DNA of 64,000 bases from Melitaea cinxia. Lineage: Eukaryota; Arthropoda; Insecta; Lepidoptera; Nymphalidae. The notes under the pieces were generated by a model. It worked only from the letters and a program-made list of their open reading frames with translations. It was not told the origin of the DNA and ran no database searches. Location: the NCBI RefSeq assembly GCF_905220565.1, contig NC_059408.1, positions 3,658,508-3,722,507 on the forward strand, written 5' to 3'. The translations under genes were made by a program, and so were the position numbers. Shown here piece by piece: positions 57,870 to 64,000 of the stretch (its first letter is position 1; each line of letters starts with the position of its first letter).

Positions 57870-58335
57870 TCTTATACTATTAAACGAGCAATTCTTGTAT
57901 ATATATATCTATATAATCTGAATCTCGGAAACGGCTCCAACGATTTTCATGAAATTTAGTATGCAGGGAATTTTGGGGGAGATAAATAAATCTAGCTAGG
58001 ATTCATTTTTAGAAAATGTCGTTTTATCCCTGTTTTTAGGCAATGAAAAAATGGCTACAATATCGTCAGAATAAGAAGGTAAATTTCGCATCTGTCAATA
58101 AAGTTGTAGTAGCTCAGGGGAAATCGGCCGATCGCGCTCGGCCGAAAAGATCATGGTTCGAATCCTCAAGTTTTCCAGATCCGATTATCGTTTTTTTTTT
58201 TTTTTTTTTTTCTAAAAAAATAAAATCGAAAAATATTATTCATATTTTATCAATATGTAATTCGTATTTAAATATGATTTTCAAAAAACACGATTTATTA
58301 AAAATACCGAGCTAAGCTCGGTCACCCAGGTCCTA
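57870..58335 (+). mobile_element. Helitron copy C with internal pol III-like unit
   Basis: Starts A|TCTTATACTATTAAACGAG and ends with the hairpin ACCGAGCTAAGCTCGGTCAC, CCAGGTC and CTAT (expected CTAG). Same family as copies A and B, opposite orientation. The middle contains the pol III-like unit annotated separately. The ORF at 58043-58315 is incidental. Confidence 0.7.
58104..58212 (+). other. tRNA-like pol III unit inside Helitron C
   Basis: A-box-like TAGCTCAGGGG (58110-58120), a 7-bp hairpin CGGCCGATCGCGCTCGGCCG in the anticodon-arm position, and an exact B box GGTTCGAATCC (58155-58165). A run of about 21 T (58191-58211) follows and would terminate pol III. The acceptor stem does not pair, so this is a promoter-like relic and not a tRNA. 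Confidence 0.6.
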
Positions 58336-58336
58336 T

Positions 58337-58851
58337 CTATATAATACAAAAAATAATATCAATATTCAAATCACGTATTTCAAAATAGGATAACTTCTTA
58401 CTCCAAAACATTCAAGCAACTCACAAATTCTAAAGAACTTTTACATGCAAATTCAACAAAACTATTAAAGGACTTGTCGGTCTCATTTGAAATTCCTTCA
58501 ACGAAACGAAATTATATCATTGGTCGTACGAGATTGTAGAGACAACAGTTACGAGTTCAGAACTCTGATGTCGGGGTTAATATAAATAAATCCGACTAAG
58601 ATAATAAATATATATCATCTAATAAATGTATATACTCGTTGGCGCAGTTAATAGTGATTCGATTCCCACCCCAAGTCTCAAAAAATATATGTTTATTATA
58701 ATTATATATTCTCAGTAAAATATATGTTTATTTACATATGTATTATTTATAAGTATGTTAATGGAAAAAAACACGTAGTTATACCACTTTATTTTTATAA
58801 AAGAATCGCTGAATGGTATGATATCGCTGACGTGTATAATTTAAGGACGAT
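58337..58851. other. AT-rich non-coding DNA
   Basis: A weak tRNA-like scrap (TTGGCGCAGTTAATAGTGAT then TCGATTCCCACC) lies at 58638-58672. Otherwise nothing recognised. Confidence 0.4.
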
Positions 58852-59206
58852 TGTACCAAATTGCTGCGTGGCTACGGCACTAAAGAATTTAGCCACCCCC
58901 TCTCTTTCCGTGGGTGTCGTAAGAGGCGACTAAGGGATAACAAGGTTCCACAACCACCTTGGAACTTAAGAAGCCGACCGATGGCGGGATAACCATCCAA
59001 CTGCTGGCTTTGAAATACACAGGCCGAAGACGGGCAGCAGCGTCTTCGGTGCGACAAAGCCACCACTGCGGTCACCAACCCGCCTGCCCAGCGTGGTGAC
59101 TACGGGCAAAACCCATGAGTTCACGTTGTTTTGGCGTAAACTTGTGGAGGCCTATGTCCAGCAGTGGACTGTATAGGCTGTAATGATGTAATGATGTACC
59201 AAATTG
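58852..59206 (+). mobile_element. S1 retroposon, full length with 12-bp duplication
   Basis: TGTACCAAATTG at 58852-58863 and 59195-59206 flanks a full S1 (GCGTGGCTACGGCACTAAAG ... AGGCGACTAAGGGATAACAA ... CCAGCAGTGGACTGTATAGG, TGTAATGATGTAATGA). The minus ORF at 58872-59078 is a shadow. Confidence 0.85.
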
Positions 59207-59226
59207 AATCATTCTTTTTTACGTTA

Positions 59227-59586
59227 GTATTAAAAGCAACTCGGTTAGGTAGTAGCAAAGGAAGGTGGCGAATGTTAGCGCGACCCCATCTCGCCCCACC
59301 CAGGCGGACGTAGCTCACACGTGGTGGTTTTTTAGTCAGTAGGAGTCTGACATAACCCTCTGGCGCCCCCGCGGCGGAGAGTATTCATGATGGATTTTCC
59401 CCACGTAAAAAAAGTTAAGTAGTAAAGGAGCCGTCGAATGTTAGCACGACCCCATCTCGCCCCACCCAGGCTGACGACTGCTCTCACGTGGTGGTTTTTA
59501 GTCAGTAGGAGTCTGACATAACCTCTCCGGTGCCCCCGCACTGGAGGGGTATCAATGAGGGGGGCCAAAGTTTGTATTAAAAGCAA
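59227..59586. mobile_element. Dimeric repeat insertion with 13-bp target duplication
   Basis: GTATTAAAAGCAA at 59227-59239 and 59574-59586 bounds two tandem units offset by about 166 bp (CGAATGTTAGC at 59269 and 59435). Both units carry GACCCCATCTCGCCCCACCC, ACGTGGTGGTTTTT and TAGTCAGTAGGAGTCTGACA. The unit is a common lepidopteran repeat; here a dimer appears to have entered as one event. The minus ORFs across it are shadows. Confidence 0.75.
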
Positions 59587-62412
59587 ATAAGAAAAAAAAA
59601 CGATATATTCACGACGAACAATATGGAAGTAAGAAGTTCCCCGAGTCAGCTAGTGTATTATAAATAGGAAAGTGAGTTTGTTTGTTTGTTTCGTATTTTA
59701 GTTCCAGTTTCACGCCACAGTTGCTTGATCGCTGACCATGAAATTCCTATTTGGCACATAGGGTTAAGCTTAGAACCTCGATAAGAACGTAGGATACCTA
59801 TGCCGAAAAAATTTGTTGCTCCTTAAGTACTACAATCGAATCAGTAAATATTCTACGATTTTGACTAGAATAGCGAAATAATTTAAATATCACAAATATT
59901 TACAACGAACATTTAAAATTAAACATTTTAAAAACTTTATTTTGATTTAAGCTTATATACGAATACTTAAAATTGAGTATTATATTTACTACAGATCTTT
60001 CTATTACAAAGACTATTCGGAAAATTTTGGTCAATTGCCACTAACATTTGTTGTTTTTTCCAAAAAATAAACACATTTGAATAAAAACCACAAAATAACT
60101 GCTTCATTCTCGTGTCAGCACATACCTGATAGCTGACTCGACCATTTATCCAGTAGGGTTGTTGAATCGAGCTAATTCATGACGGAATTAAGCCAGTCAC
60201 TTACCTGTAAAAAAAAGTTTTACTTGTGAGCAAAATTTTCAAAGATGGAAATGGGAGCACTTAACAATAATGTAGGACTGTCAAGTTGAATAATAAATAA
60301 AAAAAAAATCTTTGCATTTTCTGAAAACATTTAGCATAGTAAGGTATATTTTTTTACACCATCAGAAATTAGAGATTTCAATAAACAAAAAGGTCACAGA
60401 GTTTTTTAAAAGGTGATATTTTGACATGAGAATTTTCGATAGAAAATGTAGGTGCTTTTTCGATATTGAGGTCAAAATAAGATGAAAATATAAATAATTT
60501 AAATCAAAAAATTACAGTGTGTTTGGAACATAAAAAGGTAAGTTTTCAACAAATAGCGTAAAACAAAAACTTGTCGAAGATAAAAATAAAAAACCAAGAA
60601 CTTGGTTTTTTGTATTTTTCACCAGAATTTTGAGGTTATGTAAAAAAAGTATAAATACAAAAGTTGTAGATCTTTTTACTACCTACAACTTTGCAATTGA
60701 GCTTTTTTCCATAGGACTGGTGGTTTAGCCGGAAATCGAGATATAACGTTTTTTACTCTTAAGCCTGCTCCTTCCCTACCACTTCCCGAACTCAGATCAT
60801 CCGTAATTTATTGTTCCTTTCATTTTCGTTGTATTCTCTTCCTTTTCCATTGGGTTTCATCTTACCATAATTTTTTTCCCTTGATCTATTACTAGTCCAT
60901 TTACTACAGAGAATCGCTTTAATGTAAGCAAAAGTTAGAAACAATAGTTAAGACACTCGAACTAATACACGAAAAATAATATAATTAAAAATAATTAGTG
61001 TCTTAACAAAGTACTTGATTGTAAGGAAGCGGACGTTTGGACAAATCGTTAATATAATTAAATCACTAATTGGATCCATCTTAGACATTCTATTCATGAA
61101 AGTTCAAATGACAGAGCTTTTGATCTTTCGTACGAATTCCTCTTTGTCACGATTACTACTTAAATAATTCGATGTTTGCTCTTCTAAACAAATCGTAAAC
61201 AGATCGAAATTATTGAATTCTTTCCAGTTCGATGGATTCTTGACCATCACAGTTCGATTGCTTTTATTCGGATATTATATATTTTAAAACTGCTCGTTTG
61301 TGTGTAGTTTTAGTAGTTTTTTTTTAAGTGAAACTTTTTTAGAATTATTGTGATTTTAAACTCGATGATAAAACAAACATGCGTCACGATAAAGAAAGAA
61401 TCACACAAAAGTGGTTTGTGAGTTGTGTCTATCAAACCGTTGCCTAAAACGTGGAGCGAGTAAATATCAGCTTAGAGTGAGTATAATCAAATATAAATAA
61501 TTGTGATTAATCTTCACATATAATTGTTCATATAAAGAATTTTATATTTTATACAAGATCACTATTATTTAAAACAGATATATTTTATTTTATTAAATAA
61601 AATATATTTTCAAAGAAGTGGAATTTAAAGCAAAGCAATCGTCATTTCAAAAAGCTTACAATATTTTCACTACTAACTTTAGATAATATGAAGCTACTAC
61701 AGATTCAGAATGTAGATTTTTTTTTTTATTTTGCTTTAAAAAGTTTTTATAGTTCAAATGCGAATAATAAAATATTATTTAAAAAATAAAACTTGATTAA
61801 AGAAAGAAAAAGCAAATCCGTCTTACAATTAAAATTCTTAAATTGCCTTAACAGAAAGCTGACGATATTTGACGAAAATTAACTGAAAATTTTGTGTATG
61901 ATTAACGATCTGACAAAGCGTGCGCCTGAATCGCTACATTATTCCATCACTCAATACCATTTATGAGTGGTGGATCGAGTATAAAGCGAGTTTCACCTAA
62001 GACTATGTGATGGAATAAAGCAAAAACCATATATTGCCACATTGTTAAAATTATACGTAAAACACGAATCGGTGATATGTGAGGATTTTCTGAATGATGG
62101 GTAACTTTTCTGAGATTATATTTTATAAGAGTTTTGTATATATTTTTAACAACTGGTGGAAAATGTATGTTAATAAACATTCCTTTTAAATAATTTTAAT
62201 TAGTATTTTGCGAGCATTAATAGCGGCTACGATTAGAACTAAACCTAATACTATACTATACTAAACCACACCGAGCCTTCAAGTTCTAAGCGTACATTAA
62301 GTTTAAGGCAGACAGACACAAATGGAGTCTAAATTTGAAATCTTTTTTATTTCTAGTACTCGTAATATATGGTAAACTTTATATGTATAATAATTTTATA
62401 ATTGTGCCTAAA
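59587..62412. other. AT-rich non-coding DNA with a possible unclassified repeat
   Basis: The 60480-60830 stretch (AAAAAGTATAAATACAAAAG, GGTTTAGCCGGAAATCGAGA, GCTCCTTCCCTACCACTTCC) looks like a dispersed element but has no second copy here. It includes the palindrome AAAAAACCAAG-AA-CTTGGTTTTTT at 60588-60611. No genes seen. Confidence 0.35.
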
Positions 62413-62653
62413 AACTGAGGTAGGGCACAGCGAAAATTTCCTGCTCAAAATATGGAGCAGTCCGTCTGGGGTAGTACCTCGACCGTACAGAAGATCACAG
62501 CTAAATAATACTATTTTCAAGCAGTGTTGTGTTCTTGTAGGTGAGTAAGGTGACCAGAGCTCCTGGGGGAAACGGGGAAAAAATTGCAGGCGTCTATAAG
62601 CTACGGCAATCTCTTATCATCAGGTGAGCCGTACGCTTTTTTGCCGACCTAGT
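62413..62653 (-). repeat. G-family repeat, near full length, minus strand
   Basis: The plus strand begins ACTGAGGTAGGGCACAGCG and ends TGAGCCGTACGCTTTTTTGC-CGACCTAG. Co-linear with the inverted copies at 951 and 30533, with a small change near 62570-62585. Confidence 0.75.
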
Positions 62654-64000
62654 TACATTTAAAAAAATCAAATAATTATTAAACGTAAGTATTTACTGAA
62701 AAAGCTTAAGATTTATCTTATTTGTGCTTTAGTACTAACAACATGTATAGAAACAAAGGCCTTAACTTTAACACCCGTATTTTAGGCGGATACATAAAAA
62801 AGCTTTATACAAAGTCGTAACAACGTTATTCTAATTCAGGAGCTTTGACTTTTATTAACCGACAAAACAGAAGGAGGTCGCGTTTTGGACTGTATCTCCT
62901 TCTATCTTTTTATCGAGTTTTCTTAGCTATTGTTCGAAATACACTTTTTTGTTTGACCTGATTAAGAACTTGAATATGATGCGTTATGATTTGATTCATG
63001 ATTGATGATTGTTATAGTGATTGTTTGGAAATAAACGGAAATTTATGGCTGCTGGTAGTTTATTCTTTGATAAATGAATATCCATTAACAAATATAAATT
63101 CATTAATGTACTTTTTTGCGGTCTATTTCCTAAGTCAAAATGACTCACATTTTTTTATTTTTGTAATTCTTACTTCCCGTAATGCCGACATAGTGTCTGA
63201 AAGACAAAAGGCAATTCTGGGCCCACAGCTCTCGTGGCAATAAAAACTAATGGTGAATGATAAATCAAGTATAAATCTTGTGCTCTTGTAAGCATCTCGG
63301 CGATTTGTCATGCTCTACGATTATGAGAAATCGTACCAGCCAAGAAGACGTTTCTGCACTGAATATTGTCGTGACTAAACTTTTTATTATTATAAATGAG
63401 ATGAAAATGTCACTAGTATAAAGTGATTCCAAATTAGAAACCAAGGAAAAAAAAAATTAAAAATTGAAACCCGACTACGAATCGGCGTTTGAAAATCAGT
63501 GCTGTTACCACTGGCAATATGCGGAGATGCAACCTTTTTGATTAAATACTCTAGTTTTGTCTCAGGTATATCGCTCGTCACTCAAACATCGAGACGGATA
63601 AAATAATTGTTCATAATTTGATGTAACTACTTTACAAAGACGATCCAAAGGTTATTATATAAAATTATGTATCTCCATCTGAATATCCAACTTACTTGCA
63701 ATCAAAAGTCGGCAACTAATGACTGTCACGATAACGTCTAACTAATAGTTTTTTTGACCAAACAAATACGGTTATAATATAATAAATATGGTTTTAAAAC
63801 ACTGCAACGCTTTGTCGGTGCAGTCGAAAGCTTAATTCAAAGGCAATCAAACACGTAAAACTATATAAATTCACGCATCAAACGCCTTTTTAGTTGCGAG
63901 TTAAAAATGAACAGACTGAAATGTCAATTTAAATTACAGACTATAGAGTCTTTATTACCATAGGGTAAAGTATAGAATCGAACGAAATAATCAAGATGAA
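62654..64000. other. AT-rich non-coding DNA
   Basis: No exon, RNA gene or known repeat recognised. The GC-richer patch at 63460-63540 may be a decayed tRNA-headed SINE but is not assignable. Confidence 0.4.

Noticed and set aside
58638..58672. tRNA gene or SINE head
   Set aside because: Only a B-box-like GATTCGATTCCC and a vague A box; no flanking element or stem pairing.
63460..63560. tRNA-headed SINE in a GC-richer patch
   Set aside because: No recognisable A or B box; too degraded to claim.

Overview
The window looks like AT-rich nuclear DNA from a butterfly or moth (Lepidoptera). The evidence is the dense mix of repeats typical of that order: short retroposons ending in (ATG)n just after a 'CCAGCAGTGGACTGCAATAGG'-type tail, tRNA-headed SINEs, Helitron-like elements with TC...CTAG(T) ends, elements carrying (GACA)n tracts, and an RTE/BovB-like LINE. 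I saw no prokaryotic operon, CRISPR array, ribosomal RNA or convincing functional tRNA gene.

Host-gene content is sparse. The only good host coding candidate is one His/Ser-rich N-terminal exon on the minus strand (18917 to about 18344), ending in a strong CAG|GTACGC splice donor. I do not recognise the gene. A CpG/GC-rich island at about 36.9-37.7 kb, with a palindromic CRE (TGACGTCA), is a candidate promoter or 5'UTR exon. It could belong to that gene, as a distal promoter some 18 kb upstream, or to another gene. Much of the window therefore reads as intronic or intergenic DNA.

The rest is an archaeological record of mobile DNA. The best-preserved element is a full-length RTE-like LINE at 43857-47725. 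It has an 11-bp target-site duplication, a complete 5' leader, AP endonuclease, reverse transcriptase and a C-terminal Cys/His finger, and is broken only by one in-frame TAA. A 5'-truncated relative lies at 56492-56587 inside a 19-bp duplication. A short non-autonomous retroposon family ('S1', seven or more pieces) shares its first ~70 bp with this LINE's 5' leader and its (ATG)n tail type. A tRNA-headed SINE family ('T') is present in six pieces. A further lepidopteran repeat ('G') occurs six times.

Three structures stand out. First, a small element family built round an antisense tRNA cloverleaf occurs in five copies of different architecture: direct-repeat-flanked, simple, and a perfect 61-bp foldback. 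Three copies have clear target-site duplications. Second, two Helitrons sit head-to-tail and carry an internal pol III-like unit (A box, B box, T run). They are inserted precisely between A and T inside a G repeat at 47909-48859, and a third copy lies at 57870-58335. Third, a composite locus at 40.2-41.8 kb holds five ~118-bp tandem units beside a perfect 179-bp inverted repeat with a 404-bp loop. A decayed copy of a transposon-like multi-copy protein gene lies at 26477-27394.
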